A stretch of 64,000 nt of DNA from Ophiura sarsii (GCA_035610835.1 CM069441.1:157510996-157574995); one strand, 5' to 3'; positions 1-12,250 are shown, counted from the first letter of the stretch. Numbers and translations: made by a program. Notes: generated by a model not told the origin, from the sequence alone.

Positions 1-425
1 AATCTCTGAAACCGTGACACGTGTCAGTAAAATAAACTTATAGTACTTAAAATGTAAGTCTTACTCGTTTCTCACAGAAAATTTGGAACACGTGGGTCAA
101 TTTTATCATTACATCTCAGCACTGTGAAAACCGCGATCTCAGGGCACTGGTTGGGGAATTACATGTTACAATGGCGGGAAATTTGAAAGACAAGTTTATG
201 GTATGCATTAAGATACATGCGTTAACAGTTTTAATATTGGCGCTTGATTTATAATGCTGATTCTTGTCAATGTTCAGTACCCAGAGACCATGATGTTTAT
301 AGTACTGAAATTACATGATAAAAATGACCCACGTGTTTGAAATTTTGTGAGATAGGGGTAAGACTTACAGTTTAAGTATCATGAGTTTATTTTATTGACA
401 CATGTCATGGTTCAGGTATTTATTG
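1..425. mobile_element. Foldback (inverted-repeat) element
   Basis: The first ~65 bases (GACACGTGTCAGTAAAATAA, then a run ending GTAAGTCTTAC) reappear as reverse complement at about 350-420 (TTATTTTATTGACACATGTC). The arms are about 100 bp and flank a ~200-bp centre without an ORF. This is the structure of a non-autonomous TIR element. The left end may be cut by the window start, so the target duplication cannot be read. Confidence 0.6.
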
Positions 426-650
426 AATGCCCCTCGTTAATCGTCATGTTGTTGTACAAAGAGGACTGATTTTCTGAATCCATACCTATACCCCAAAAAA
501 GAGTAGAAATCCTTGATTTGATTCAAAGTGAGGGCTACAACTCATCTCTGAGTTTGCTGAGTACCCCTGTAATTAAAACAATGTAGGTGCTGTCCATCTT
601 GGATCAAGCCCCGTTTATTAACTCTTTCTCCTGTAAGGCAAAAAAAAAAA

Positions 651-1044
651 AATTGTTATATTGGCGTAACCCGCCCGACCCTAAAAATACGCCCGACCCT
701 ACACTTTTCTTCTTTTTTTTCAGTGAAAAACAAAACAAAAAACCAACCGACCGACCCTAAAAAATAAAAAAATGAAAAAAATAAATGTTTTTTCTCGAAC
801 GAAATACGACGGTGCTCCTCGAATAAACGGAAATTCCTTCCGAAAATATGGTTTATTGTGTTTTATTTGTATATAGACTTGTACTGAGGGGTACTTCTAA
901 CAAACAATAGGGAATGTTTAAACTCGGTTAACATTGTTCAAAAACAGCTGCTAAAAAAAAAATTAAAAAAAAATTAAAAAAATTAAAAAAATCCCTACCT
1001 ACCTACCCTATTTTTGTTCAGCCCGTTACGCCATAATAACAATT
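651..1044. mobile_element. Short TIR element (MITE-like)
   Basis: The left end AATTGTTATATTGGCGTAAC and the right end GTTACGCCATAATAACAATT are near-perfect reverse complements. Between them are A/T-rich runs and repeated CCCGACCCTA / CCTACCTACC motifs, and no coding sequence. The family is not recognised. Confidence 0.6.
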
Positions 1045-1048
1045 TATT
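1043..1048 (-). terminator. Possible poly(A) signal AATAAA
   Basis: TTTATT on the + strand reads AATAAA on the - strand, about 230 bases past the stop codon of the small - strand gene. It lies at the edge of the neighbouring TIR element. A six-base match in AT-rich DNA is weak evidence alone. Confidence 0.25.
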
Positions 1049-1279
1049 TTTTTTGGCCTAATCATAATGTAGCTGAGAGGAATAATTGTTACGTTTGGCT
1101 CCATAGCTATACTATGGAATAAATAATATAAAGACTCTGATGAAATGGCGTGAATGAAATTAACAAAGACAATACCTTAAAAAAATGCACGGTCACGAAC
1201 CCAGTCCGCTCACTATCGCGATGAAGGATTACCCATTGGACTATAGAGGTTGTGTTTAAGTGGGCACTGGAGTTAAAGT

Positions 1280-1416
1280 TTAGTTAAAATCTTCTTTCAT
1301 GTCATTAATGGTATCTAGCAAATCATTAATATTTACGTATTGCAATTGCATTGCACCACTGTTATACCAACATCGGTAGTATGGGTCGTTCTTAAAACCA
1401 TACACTATGAATACCT
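1280..1416 (-). CDS. Exon 2 of a small predicted secreted protein
   Basis: This exon follows a good acceptor (ACCCTTCACAG, bases 1427-1417) and runs to TAA at 1282-1280. Exon 1 ends in phase 1 with a single G; G plus the AG of this exon gives GAG. The frame then stays open for 45 more codons, beginning EVFIVYGFKNDPYYRCWYNS and ending INDMKEDFN. Exons 1 and 2 together total 207 nt, 68 residues plus stop. There is one cysteine and no domain I recognise. The region downstream of the likely signal peptide is aromatic-rich and then acidic. It may be a small secreted peptide or peptide precursor, but the function is unknown. The gene model is an inference from splice signals and phase. Confidence 0.5.
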
Positions 1417-1512
1417 CTGTGAAGGGTATAACAGAATTACTCCTTGTGTGCAAATGTAGCGATGATGGTGCCATACTATATCGCATAACTTTACTACGTT
1501 ATAAGAACTTAC

Positions 1513-1582
1513 CGTTTTGAAATAATAACAATGCTAAACTCAACGTTACTCCAAGCGTATTCACTCCAAGAAACATCTTCAT
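1513..1582 (-). CDS. Exon 1 of the small secreted protein: signal peptide
   Basis: The ATG at 1582-1580 has A at -3 (GCAAAGATG). It starts MKMFLGVNTLGVTLSLALLL, with a charged start and a long hydrophobic core as in a secretory signal peptide. The exon ends in G followed by a consensus donor GTAAGTT (1512-1506). Without splicing the frame stops four codons later, so the intron (1512-1417, 96 bp) is needed. A second in-frame ATG lies two codons downstream. A TAAATAAA box lies about 75 bases upstream. Nothing else on this strand nearby looks like an additional exon. Confidence 0.5.
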
Positions 1583-1656
1583 CTTTGCTGGTTATCTTGA
1601 AAATACCAAAACTAAACGCAAACTACAGTCTCACGACGTCGTCTCCACACACATGA

Positions 1657-1664
1657 TTTATTTA
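1657..1664 (-). promoter_or_regulatory. TATA-like box for the small - strand gene
   Basis: TAAATAAA on the - strand would put transcription start near 1633, giving a ~50-base leader before the ATG at 1582. Its placement suits the gene model, but AT-rich octamers are common here. Confidence 0.25.
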
Positions 1665-4600
1665 CCAACGTAACAATGGCGTTGAACTAGAGATGAATCA
1701 CACGTCGGCCATAATTGGTGCGAAGCTTTGGACCATAATAATGTCATGAGTAACTGTCTTCTTAAATGCATTATACTCCCTCAAAATAGACTCGCGTATC
1801 ATCAGTAATGCTCCCTACGTTGTCGCTACCTGGCAGACCATAGTACATGTGTGATGAAAAAGCTGATTGCGCGCTACTTCACGCATGCTAGAGATCGTGG
1901 CGCAATTTATAATTGAGTTTCCAATCCTATCACTTCAGTGTTTCGTTCACTGCTATCATTTCACGTTAATACTGGCGAGAAAGCATCCGGGAATTCGGTA
2001 GTAATAGTAATCTAGAGGGACGCTGGGACCCAGTCTAGTTATAGACCAAAATCTAGTAAATCTTGATTTGATGTCCACATAATTATGTCAACAAATATAG
2101 TTAAAATTATGTTACGGTTTTTCATACGTTCGCAAATTCGAAATCAATTGTTTCATGGCGTCCGCAAGGTGTCTGTTCGTATTTACTACGGCGGGTGTCG
2201 GTGTCATATTCAATATAATATCCGTTTTACGCACGTCCTATTGGGTATTGTATTGATTGATTGTAATAAATACAATATAGTGGATATCAGGCATATCAGG
2301 ATATGAGTTTTTATCTGTATTTGTAGCTCAAATTTATGGTTGATTCCAGCAACGTCAAAGCTAAGCTAGATGGAGCGTCTGAATACGTGTTTAAAGGTCG
2401 TGGGTTCGATTCTCTCTTCTTGGTTTAATGTTTGTAATTTGCCGAGGGTTTGTATTTTTGTTCAATCGTTGCAGCGCTGAACTTGCTGCAGTTCTTCCCG
2501 CTCCTGAACTATTTTAAAATTGTTACAGTGTCTGTTTGGGCATTTACAATAGCACATGTGCTTCCAATGTGTTCGTTGGTCATGTTGCATACTGGCTCCA
2601 TTCTCTTGTTTAGTTGTTGTGTATTTATAAATATGTTGTTGTTTTGTATCCATCAACGTTTATCCGAGTGAGCCACTTCATATCATTGTTTTCATTTCAG
2701 ATTGTGTCTACTATTTTTGGTAAAATTCTATTGTGCCGCTTGCTCTATCAAGCAATCACACAAAATTAGAATTAATCAAAAATAATTATAGATTGATATA
2801 ATTAGACAGGTTGCACAGTATTCCCTCGGCTTCTTCAAAACACGGATCATACCATTACGGTATCAAATGTCATAGGTGCATTTTTACAAAGATAACTAGA
2901 TTTGAAAAAATACACGTTGTCATATTTGATGTAAACTGAACTTTATTCGCGATCATATTCATTCAATTACTAAACCACCTAACTATGACACTTTTACTAG
3001 TATCACTTCTGATCAAGGTATACATCAAACATACCCGAGTTGCTAAATCCTGTCATTAGTATTTGGTTACTTGTTGCAATAATTTTAGAATACAAGCAAA
3101 GGGAAGAACAGTTTGTTGTGCGTCCTGTCAAATATGTTTCGAAAGCGTTCAACCTCGCAATTTTCTCGAAAAATAATAACAAAATGTAATCAAAATTCAA
3201 TATCATACAGTGAGAAAGGGGACTGTAAAATCATAAAATCAGGTTATCAAATTATCCGGTCGAACTGTATCCAACTAAAATATATTCCTCAATTGCAAAT
3301 ACATGATCTTCGCCTACAGCTTAAATAACATTAGATGGGTTTCGGAAAGAGAAAACAATCGTGTGAGTATAGTAGATATGATTATAAGTGCTAAATAAGT
3401 TTCTTGGCAATCCTTTAAAAGAAAATGCACAGTAGCTTATGCATGATCTTATCAGACCACTGATGTCTTTGAAATTGTCATTCCCGCGCATGGGCTTCCT
3501 TATGTAGGCTGACGTCGGTTCGTAATTTGTTTATGGAATTTGCAGGTTGCGAATAATTTGATTCATAAATGAAAATAGTGTTGTTGGTGATATTTCTGTC
3601 AAATTACATAAACCTAGAAACTGACATAAATGTTTGTGAATCGAATCAGGATGGAGAATATTTTTAATGGACTACTTTTCTTTGTAATATTTTAATATCA
3701 TTGCCATAGGTTGGTTGGTATGTATCCTTCCTGTCTCACAGTTCGTGTCTTTAGTGGTGACACGCCATTTTGTTCGATCTGTAGCCAGTTGGTGGATGTT
3801 AGAAGCAGGTTGCCCAACAAGGGATTATAATCTGTTTTATTATGTAAATGGAATAAAATCATATATTCATAACTTCACAACAACTGAATTTAATACCCAC
3901 TTACACGTCTTCAGTTGCTTTTGAGTATAGCACTTTAACTTGAATAACTTTTGATAAACGTGCATCTCCGATCCCTTTGTTTCATATAAGCAAAAAGAAA
4001 AGGCTATGTAAAGCACTGTCTTGAGTGGATAACTGGTTTCGTGGGCGATTACAATTCATCGCGATTATTTTGAAAAGTGTCGTAGGTTATCTTTTAAATT
4101 GTTCATTGATACTTCAAGCCAAAAAGTAGACCGAATGCTTTAGTCCACTAGGAGTTACGAAATATTGGTTGGACTGACTCAGATTTCTGCATCAAAAATC
4201 GACTGCGATTCCGAGTGCGTTGTATGACCAAGTTTGGAGTTTATTGGCACTAATTTCTGGGTCAATGGAGATCAAATTACTCGAGTTCGGCGTTGTCGCA
4301 TTTAGTGCATGCATGTACGGCCTCTGCGTTAAAGGTTCGCAAAAATGGTAAATCTAGATTGTTATAATGTAATGAAAGATGTTTAGAATATCATGCTTCA
4401 AAAAAAAATGAAAGACATTCTTTTCCATTCCTGTTCGGGGAAATATGTATGGAACCCACATTTGAAGTACCAGCACAAAACGCAGCCTCTATAATTATTT
4501 GTGTAAACAATCTCACCTCATTGTCATTTTCATATAGGCTTAAGTGTTCAAAAACGGGAGATCTTATACATCTAAAGTATCACTGCTTAACAATAAAATT

Positions 4601-5229
4601 GAATTTAGGATGTACCCGTGTTTAATATATTGTCTGACATTTGAACAGTTCCTTATAATTTGAAGCAGATTTCCATTATGAGTTAGTAAAGTTCTGGAAT
4701 TGCTTAACAGTAAATACAGTCAAATAGTGCATGTATAGATTTATGAGTCCATGACAGTTTTCGTGATGATCAAACTTCATTATAAGAAGGAAAAAAATAT
4801 GTGTAAACATTTGAAAAGGATCACATAATTTAACTTTATGTTAGTGATGCCCGTCAAAACACGCTAGTTATTATTTTAACTGAAATGGTACAATTTCACA
4901 GGTCAAAAACACTCACACTGAACACTTTCCATTATCATAGCTTGCCAACCGTGCGATTTACCAGATATGTTCACGCTTTGGAAAGTAGGCTTTTACACAT
5001 TGTAATACGATAAAAACCAATGTCTAAACTTGTCTCGTTTTTCTGCAATTAGGCTATTAAAATATGCAGTTTCATTGGTCCTCGGGCAGTAGTGCGTCAC
5101 TGCACAACAAAAACGATTGACCAGTCACAGAGCATGTCATTGAAGTGTGGGCGCTGATGAATTACTACAGAATGTAAACAAACCATTCCATTGCATGCAG
5201 CTTATAATGCAGCATTTTGGGTTTTTTTC
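1665..5229. other. Unassigned stretch
   Basis: Apart from a tRNA-like segment near 2357, I see no gene, no long inverted repeat and no coding-like frame. Short open frames on both strands look like chance. Confidence 0.5.
2357..2425 (+). other. tRNA-like segment (SINE head or tRNA relic)
   Basis: GCTAAGCTAGATGGAGCG resembles a degenerate A box. GGTTCGATTC about 45 bases later is a consensus B box. An acceptor stem does not form, so it is more likely a tRNA-derived repeat than a working tRNA gene. Confidence 0.35.
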
Positions 5230-5566
5230 ATTCCAAAATTTTGTAAATTTTCTTCATAGATAACCCTAACTCTACTACACCACACGGCAACTGTGCGGAA
5301 AAATGTTTTTATAACCCGGCGTGCAGGTTTTTTGGCTACAAAACGGACCCAGGCTATATAACGAGGCGAATATACTCGCCGAGTGTCGACTGACAGACAT
5401 GGTGTAGCGGCTAGGATCTGGGCCCTGGTACTGGAGGTCCGTGGTTCAAATCGGGGGGGGGGGGGGGTCGGGTGACCTTTCTGGTGAATTTTGGGGGTCG
5501 GAAAAGAAATCTGTTGCCTTGTGGTGATATCGAGTTAGGGTTATAGAGGAAAATTCAAAATATAGG
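5230..5566. mobile_element. TIR element carrying a tRNA-like segment
   Basis: The left arm (…AAATTTTCTTCATAGATAAC, then CCTAACTC, to 5273) is the reverse complement, with mismatches, of the right arm (GAGTTAGGGTTATAGAGGAA…, 5532-5563). The centre holds a tRNA-like segment (5398-5456) and a run of about 14 G. No ORF. Confidence 0.5.
5398..5456 (+). other. tRNA-like segment inside a TIR element
   Basis: ATGGTGTAGCGGCTAGGATC resembles the D-arm and A box of tRNA-Glu/Asp. GTGGTTCAAATC matches a B box. The T stem is lost into a G run, so it cannot be a functional tRNA. It is probably a captured or SINE-derived head. Confidence 0.45.
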
Positions 5567-8500
5567 TTTCAGTGCACGGAAGCGTCAAATATGGAAAACA
5601 GTTTAGAGTTGCCAGAGGTTTGATTTGTAATTGACAATTAATATCAAAAATCCATTCTTATTGCCTCGATATCAGTAATCCATTATTAGTTTGGTTTAGG
5701 TTCATTTTTCTCCTTTTATAATTGCCCGCAATACATAATATTATCATTATAGGAACATAAATTTGAAAGACATTTTAGGATGATATGCTATACGTTGACA
5801 TGCATGAATTTCTACGCAAAATCTAAATTTTCTTTTTGTTTCTCCCCAAATTGTGATTTCTAAAATCATTATTCTAAGAAAACTAAACCATAATCTAAAA
5901 TTCTGCTTTGTACAAAGAATCGTCTATTTCATTTTGTGTGCAATTAATGTATGTTTACTGTACAATGAAAGATTCAATGCCTTTGCAGACGATCTTAAAA
6001 CGTATGGCATTTTGATACTTTCAACTTAATATTAGTATGCAAATTGAATAGATTCAAATCAGAAATTTATAAAAACCCACCACAAACTGATAAATAAGGT
6101 ATAGTATAAACTCTGTGTAAGTTCCACATTGATGGGATTATCCACAGAGTCTTTATAGTCTGCTGCACTGCACCACGGCTAAAGTGAATGAATCTACATA
6201 GTCACTAGGCCAAAATAAATGTGTTGGGTTGCCCTCAAGTGACACAAATCTTGAAATCAATCGATTTTTCGGGCGTTTGTAAAACACGTACTCGCGTGCG
6301 CGCGTCCGTACGTACGATTGATCATTTTGAATTCTCCCTACTACTTGTACCATTTATTATTTGTAATGCAACCTATCGTTTGCTGTGCTCATCCCATTAA
6401 CCCGTAAGGCACAAGAGACAGACCCGACGTGCGGAGCATCAAAGGGGAATGGGGTGTACGTGTTTTACAAACGCCGCGATTTTAAATTTTTAAATTTTAT
6501 TATTCATTTATTTATTGTTGACAAATATTACTGACAGATCGTGGTTCATGTCAAGAAAACATTGGAAAATGTCAATTTGACTACTGTTTCTAGTGTGAAA
6601 ATAGTTAGAGTTTAAAAGCTATCTTTTCAACGAACTTAATATTAATTTCAAACAGAAAATAGTAATATTTTGACAAATTGGGTAACATTTAAATCATAAA
6701 ACAAAGCGACCCTTCTTGAGATTTTAGGGTGTGTTTTGAGGAGGTGTCTAGCAGATTTATTTGGTTGTTTATTTTATCAATATCACTACGGTATGTTTAA
6801 CGGTGTATCGTGAGATAATAAGGCTAAATCGGTGGTATCTGCAATTTCAATTCATTTTATTTCTCACAAGAACTTGAAAACCATCATCTCGTCAACACTT
6901 CGTTTTCCTTCAACCCTTTTTTGAAATGGCTAGATGTAATTCAATTAAAGGATAATGACTGCGTACCTGTTGTTTATAGTTAACTGTGAAGATTTTTTTT
7001 TTTTTTAAACTTTTGAACCAATTTAATTGACTTCCCGATAATTGATTTTTCCCTTATTAAAACTTCGTCACTTCAACTATATCTGATTTTCGATAAACTT
7101 TCTCTTTGTACAATAATGTATTAACATATTCTAAAAATGCAATCGATATATTAAAAAAGAAAACAATCGTGATCATAATTAACAAGATATCGACTCTTTC
7201 TTTCCTGCTAACGCGAACGACAATAAAAAATGAAGGTTCTATGGAAACGTTGGTTTCAGTTTCCACCTGTCCAGTAATATGACGATCCTCTCGACACTAT
7301 GTTATCTAAACGAATATTAAAGGAATTCCAACGTATCTTCCATTTATCACTACAATCTATTTGAACTCACGTAATATCAAACTTGCGGCATAAAAAACTA
7401 TCGATTTTATCTAATTCTAGATTCCTGGCGATACCAAACCCATAGGCTCTCAAAGTTCAATAAACCCTAAGCTTACGGCACATTGATTTTAAGTAATGGC
7501 ATTACACGTGTGTATGTGACGTCACTAACTTTGGGGTCGTCGAGAAGATGTATCAACGATTCCCGTAGGCAGGGTTCAATGACTGGAAAGGAATAGCAAT
7601 ACCATTCTCAGAGAGGCAAGCACATATTTAACCCGTACAAATACAGCATTCATCCTTCTAGGCTCCACTGCAAAAGTAGTACGCATTGCTGATACGTTTA
7701 GGTGACTTGTACGTAAGACTTATACGGTATAGTTGCGAAATCACCATCACTATACGTACAGGCACAATTTAAATTTTGGAAAAGTGTGTATATTATTATA
7801 GAGATATTTGAATTTTACTAAGTTCAATTTTGTTTTGGCGACCATCGTACAAGCTTTGCCCCCCCCCCCCCCCCAAAAAAAATCAAAAAGGTTAAAATTT
7901 AACCAAATTTGACCATTTTAGCATACAATATCATTTTTTTTGCAAACAAGGGCGAGGTTTGCGCGCACTTTTTAATTTTTGCCTCTCCCTAAATTGATTG
8001 AAATGTATGATGCTGGTGCCGCCACTGCGTACAAGCATTATATAGGGGATACTGGGTAATCCCGAACACCTTTCCATTGAAGTGCATGCTAAAACTAAGT
8101 TAGAAAAAATAAACCATACCAATAAAAAGTGTATTCAATAACTGAACTAGAATCAGGTTGTTATCAACTCTTCCTTCATTGATGAGACATTATGGTCATA
8201 AAAACATAATGGCGTCGTTACGGTATTAAATCACGCTCTGGGGGAGTCCCGAACGGTGTTTTGTAAGCTTATTAGACCACAGGTTGTACGTAATCAGAAT
8301 TGAAGCATCTATAACGAGTAACCTTAGTTACTTTAAGTAACCTTTGTGAACTTTTCGAGAGTGCACATTTTACCAAGCAGACAAAATAGTTAAAATCGAA
8401 GATACAAACAAAAATATCAATATAAAAAAAATTAAAAAGTCTTTACTGAAGTTGTAAATACAATACTAAATATACTAAGCTAATAATAATATATGTGATG

Positions 8501-8709
8501 TACCTTTGTGTCTTTGTAGGTCATAAATTCACTCAAAACAAGAAAATTACGACAAATATCAATCACCTGCTTACACTAAATGGGGTAATCCTGAACGATT
8601 ACCCCTCACCATATAGCTATTACTATTTCTCATTTGTGATGATAACCTACATGTCTTTACCCCAAACAGAGACGTTATTATTACAAGTATAAAGTAATCT
8701 AAATGATTT
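5567..8709. other. Unassigned stretch
   Basis: I see no gene. It includes a possible small TIR element (6266-6476) and a homopolymer C run near 7859-7874. Open frames are short and lack family resemblance. Confidence 0.5.
6266..6476. mobile_element. Possible small TIR element
   Basis: GGGCGTTTGTAAAACACGTA near 6269 is the reverse complement of TACGTGTTTTACAAACGCC near 6458. Similar CGATTTT strings flank both ends and could be a 7-8 bp target duplication, as in hAT elements. That assignment is tentative. Confidence 0.4.
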
Positions 8710-8777
8710 ACTTGTACAACTCAACCATGTCCATCGTTACATTACTTGTACAACCCAACTATGTCCATCGTTACATT
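8710..8777. repeat. 34-bp tandem duplication
   Basis: Two adjacent copies of a 34-bp unit (ACTTGTACAAC…CGTTACATT) differ at two bases. Confidence 0.8.
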
Positions 8778-8996
8778 ATTTCTATGCTTATAAATACTAC
8801 TCCTGCTTCAAAAGTCATTACGGGCTTATCTGGTTTTTGCTATTTTGGGAGATGAAACAGTTCACTCTCGAACCCGGTGTATAACGCCTAAAACGCGTTT
8901 TATATAACGCATGAAAATATTCCTGTCATTTTATTGGTGGAAACTGCATCACGTGACATAAACTAGTTTCACCTTTTCACCCAAATAACGGGTCAA

Positions 8997-9074
8997 GCGG
9001 TCAATAGTACATTTTGATGGGAGCTTTTGGACCTGGCGGTCAATAGTACATTTTGATGGGAGCTTTTGGACCTG
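8997..9074. repeat. 39-bp tandem duplication
   Basis: Two essentially identical copies of a 39-bp unit containing TAGTACATTTTGATGGGAGC. The near-identity suggests a recent duplication. Confidence 0.85.
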
Positions 9075-9327
9075 GCAGTCGCCCACTTTTCCCCCGACTC
9101 GCCCACGCCCCACACCGCGCCCATCCCTACCTTCATTTCGTGAGAGACGAGACGGTGAGAAAGTAAACAAAACGCGTCGTCTGCAGCTGTTGCTGTGCTC
9201 CCGGTTGCACTGTATACATGTATTTATAGTACAGTTTTGTGTAACTTTTCTAGATAAGGCCAAATAAAAAAATATAGTAGTTTCTCGTCCCCGCGCGCAT
9301 CCGTTTTGGCTGCCGCATCCCAAAAAG

Positions 9328-9399
9328 TTTTTTTTTTTTTTAATTTTTTTTTATTTTTTTTTTAAATTTTTTTTTAATTTTTTTTTTTTTTTTTTTTTT
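9328..9399. repeat. T-rich low-complexity tract
   Basis: About 70 bases of T interrupted by AA or AAA, ending near AAATTTCAAG. It may be an old retroposon tail on the - strand, but no retroposon body was recognised next to it. Confidence 0.7.
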
Positions 9400-10137
9400 A
9401 AATTTCAAGATCACACTGATGTTGTTAATGGAGAACGTGTCAATATTTTAAAAAAACCTGTGTTACAATCAAAAAACAACACAACAGGCGAAATGTACTC
9501 ATTTTAAGGTTATAAAGCTAGTCTTAGAAAAGTGGCGGCCATTTTGAAGCAAAAACATTTCCACCATGTTGGAAAAAGCGAAACCAGTTTTGGAAAAAGG
9601 GGCATCCGCCATCTTGGATCCGCCATTTTGGGGGAAAAAAAACAACAAAAAAACTGCCCTCATCCTCCATTTTTCAAAAAGTTAGGACGAGAAACTAGTT
9701 TTTTTTTTTATTTGGCCTAAAATGGATCAATTAGGATTTGAATTACTTGTGTCGACATTTTCTCTATTTAAAAGCCTACATTTCGTGTTCGGACTGATTA
9801 TAAACTTAGCCTAGCGGCCTAGGCTAGGTCCCGCAGCTTGGCTTGACCCACCGCTGGGCCTAGCCTAGTAATAGTATAGCATAGGACTACATCATTTGCC
9901 AGTTGAATTATTTGAACTTGAACTGTTTCGCGTGGAATAATTACACGATAAAGACTTTTTGACGAGGAATCAATTTGTTTTGGATTGTTTTATGAACTTG
10001 GGGAAATGATTTCGGACTGATGGGAAGCTCAACTCTGCTAAATTAGGTGAGTACCGTATCACTATCAGTATCAGTATCAGTCACTGATTGATGGTTGATG
10101 AAAATGTATAAAATGACAGAAATATTTTCATGCGTTA
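9400..10137. other. Unassigned stretch
   Basis: There is no gene I can support. Repeated strings such as CGCCATTTTG and CATCTTGGATCCGCC occur at 9535-9630, and GGCCTAG-rich bases at 9810-9870. Confidence 0.45.
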
Positions 10138-10333
10138 TATAAAACAAATATTTAATGATCTTTATTCGGGAAAGTGGTGCAAACTATTGGCCCCTCGGTG
10201 ACTGGAGGCCGTGGGCCTACTATTTTCCCTCGACCTCCGGTCTCGGGAAAATAGTAGGCCCACGGCCTCCAGTCACCTCGGGTCCAATAGTTTGCACCAT
10301 TTCCCTCATGATCATTAAATATTTGTATAATGG
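10138..10333. repeat. Large near-perfect hairpin
   Basis: The arm 10138-10229 pairs with 10246-10333. The inner 32 bp on each side are perfect reverse complements (…GGCCTACTATTTTCCC / GGGAAAATAGTAGGCC…). The outer arm, including TGGTGCAAACTATTGG, has a few mismatches. The loop is only 16 bases. It is probably a compact foldback element. As RNA it would form a ~90-bp stem. Confidence 0.75.
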
Positions 10334-10336
10334 ATT

Positions 10337-10437
10337 ACCCCACGTTTCCCTACAGGTCAATAGTACGTAAGAACCACACCGCGTTAGGATAACCCCACAT
10401 TTCCCTATAGGCCAATTGTACGTAAGAATCACCCCAG
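10337..10437. repeat. 55-bp tandem duplication
   Basis: ACCCCACGTTTCCCTACAGG… and ACCCCACATTTCCCTATAGG… are two diverged copies spaced 55 bp apart, each followed by GTACGTAAGAA. Confidence 0.7.
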
Positions 10438-10620
10438 GGATTATAATAATTATGGGATAAGAAACTCCCAAGACAGAACCCCGATTCTCTTGACCTTAAC
10501 AGTTTGTCGCAACTGGTATAGATGACGCGATATAATTTTCAAATAGTTGGGGGGGGGGGGGGGGGGGGGCTAAGGGATTATTTAGTTTACATTCTTCTAA
10601 AAGCACCAAATTGGACCCAA

Positions 10621-11228
10621 ATGTTGTTCATACCATACACTTTTGATTTTTGATGGATGCCAAATTGGAGCCTTTTGGGAGGGACGTGGCCAATATGGCC
10701 GCCATACTGTGGGATCAAACATTCAATTTGCTTCAATTAAGCTAACAAGCATACCAAATTGTTTGTCTGATGTGTGGTTACTGAGATATTGAGCAAAACG
10801 TGAAAAGGTCGTTGACCATTTGCTTTTGGGGTCAAAATGTGAACATGCTCCGATTTGGACACACGATATCTCAAATTGTTCGTCAGATCACAATGGTTCA
10901 AGAAATGGTAGTTGTTACCACATGGAGTTGCTTTTTGTGCCTTATACATGGTCGAAAGGTCACAAATCCTATATACGCCCAAAAACAAAGGTCAACGACC
11001 TTTTCACGTTTTGCTCAATATCTCAGTAACCACACATCGGAAGTGGGGCAAACTATACGTTTTTAGAATCCTGGTGCTCAGACAAACAATTTTCAGCTAA
11101 ATTGAAGCAATTTGAATTTTTGATTCCCCAGTATGGCGGCCATATTGGAATTGGCCAATATGGCCGTCCCAGACGGTTCCAATTTAGACAGTCCATTAAA
11201 AATCAAAAGAGTATGGTATGAGCAACAT
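10621..11228. mobile_element. Foldback element with ~230-bp arms
   Basis: The left end (ATGTTGTTCATACCATAC) and right end (GTATGGTATGAGCAACAT) are inverted, and similarity continues inward through GGCCAATATGGCCGCCATAC and the segment around ACGTGAAAAGGTCGTTGACC. The short centre lacks an ORF. Overlapping open frames here arise from the symmetry. Confidence 0.65.
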
Positions 11229-11519
11229 ATTTTCGCAACTGTTATAGAGTGCGCTTTGTTATGGGCCAAATCTAAACAATGCACAGATTGTGAGATTCAA
11301 TCGCCTGACCACACGTACTGGTTTTGCAGAGCGACTACTTTGTTTACTTCATTTTCACCAACAAGCCAACTTTGAGGGCAGTGTTACGTTTTATCATCAG
11401 GAAGGATGTAAATACTATAATTCCTACTACATGTACTTGCATCACAGCGAATTCTCAATGAACCAAAATAACTCCGAACCGTCAAGAGGTGGCGCTATAA
11501 CGCAAGCACACGATGATCA
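11229..11519. other. Unassigned stretch
   Basis: Nothing recognised; it lies between two TIR elements. Confidence 0.4.
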
Positions 11520-11885
11520 GACGACGATTAGGGGGGGTGGGGTACCGCGCCATTTTGTCCCGAAGCAATGGTTATGACGTCATATTTTTGTCGATTTTCA
11601 GAACTCTTGTATTGGATTTACGTGCAAAAAATATGCCCTTGGCATCATACTTTCCCAGGTGTGCAGTTCATTTTAAATTTCAGATGTTCTAAAATGGATG
11701 GTTTTCTAAACAATTCGAGAAAGAAAATCGAACTGCACACCTCAGGATTGCAAAAAAAGCATAAAACAAGTCAACTTTTTTGTGCCTTTGAACAGAGTGG
11801 TGGCCGGGATTGTAGAATTTAACACAGTGCATTAACCCATGACCCATGATATAAATAAATTATTTGCGTTAAATTTTTTCAATTA

Positions 11886-11957
11886 GCACGGTTAGTCTAG
11901 TGGAAAGATAGTCGCTTGAGGAGCGAGAGGTTGTGGGTTCGAGTCCCATTAGGAGCA
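11886..11957 (+). other. tRNA-like segment in the Mutator-like element
   Basis: This region has a D arm (GTCT-AGTGGAA-AGAT), an anticodon arm with loop TTGAGGA, and a good T arm (GTGGG-TTCGAGT-CCCAT). Taken literally the anticodon would be GAG. The acceptor stem pairs poorly (GCACGGT against TAGGAGC) and the long variable arm of tRNA-Leu is missing. It is best read as a tRNA pseudogene or SINE head carried by the element. Confidence 0.5.
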
Positions 11958-12250
11958 CTTTTTGTTTTATATGCTGGATTTGCTTAGCATCATCTGTATG
12001 CTTGCCCACGCGGACACCACACTGCTGGCGTTTACCGTATCAGGGTTAATTTTTACGCCATTTTTTTCTCGAAAATGTCAAAAAAAATTACCGTTCTTTT
12101 AAAAATAAGAATTATAATCAAATTACAAACACATTTTGTGCGAGAGCAACACACACATTTGGCAAAAATGGCACAATAAAAATCCGTTCGTTATAAATAA
12201 ATGGACATAGTTAAATAATAAAACTATCACAATTACAGCCGTAAATCTCT

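Noticed and set aside
10220..11100. Several overlapping 60-90 codon frames
   Set aside because: They lie in inverted-repeat arms, which mirror open frames on both strands; no family resemblance.
11886..11957. Functional tRNA gene
   Set aside because: The acceptor stem has only about three pairs of seven, and the anticodon does not fit the arm structure of the corresponding tRNA.
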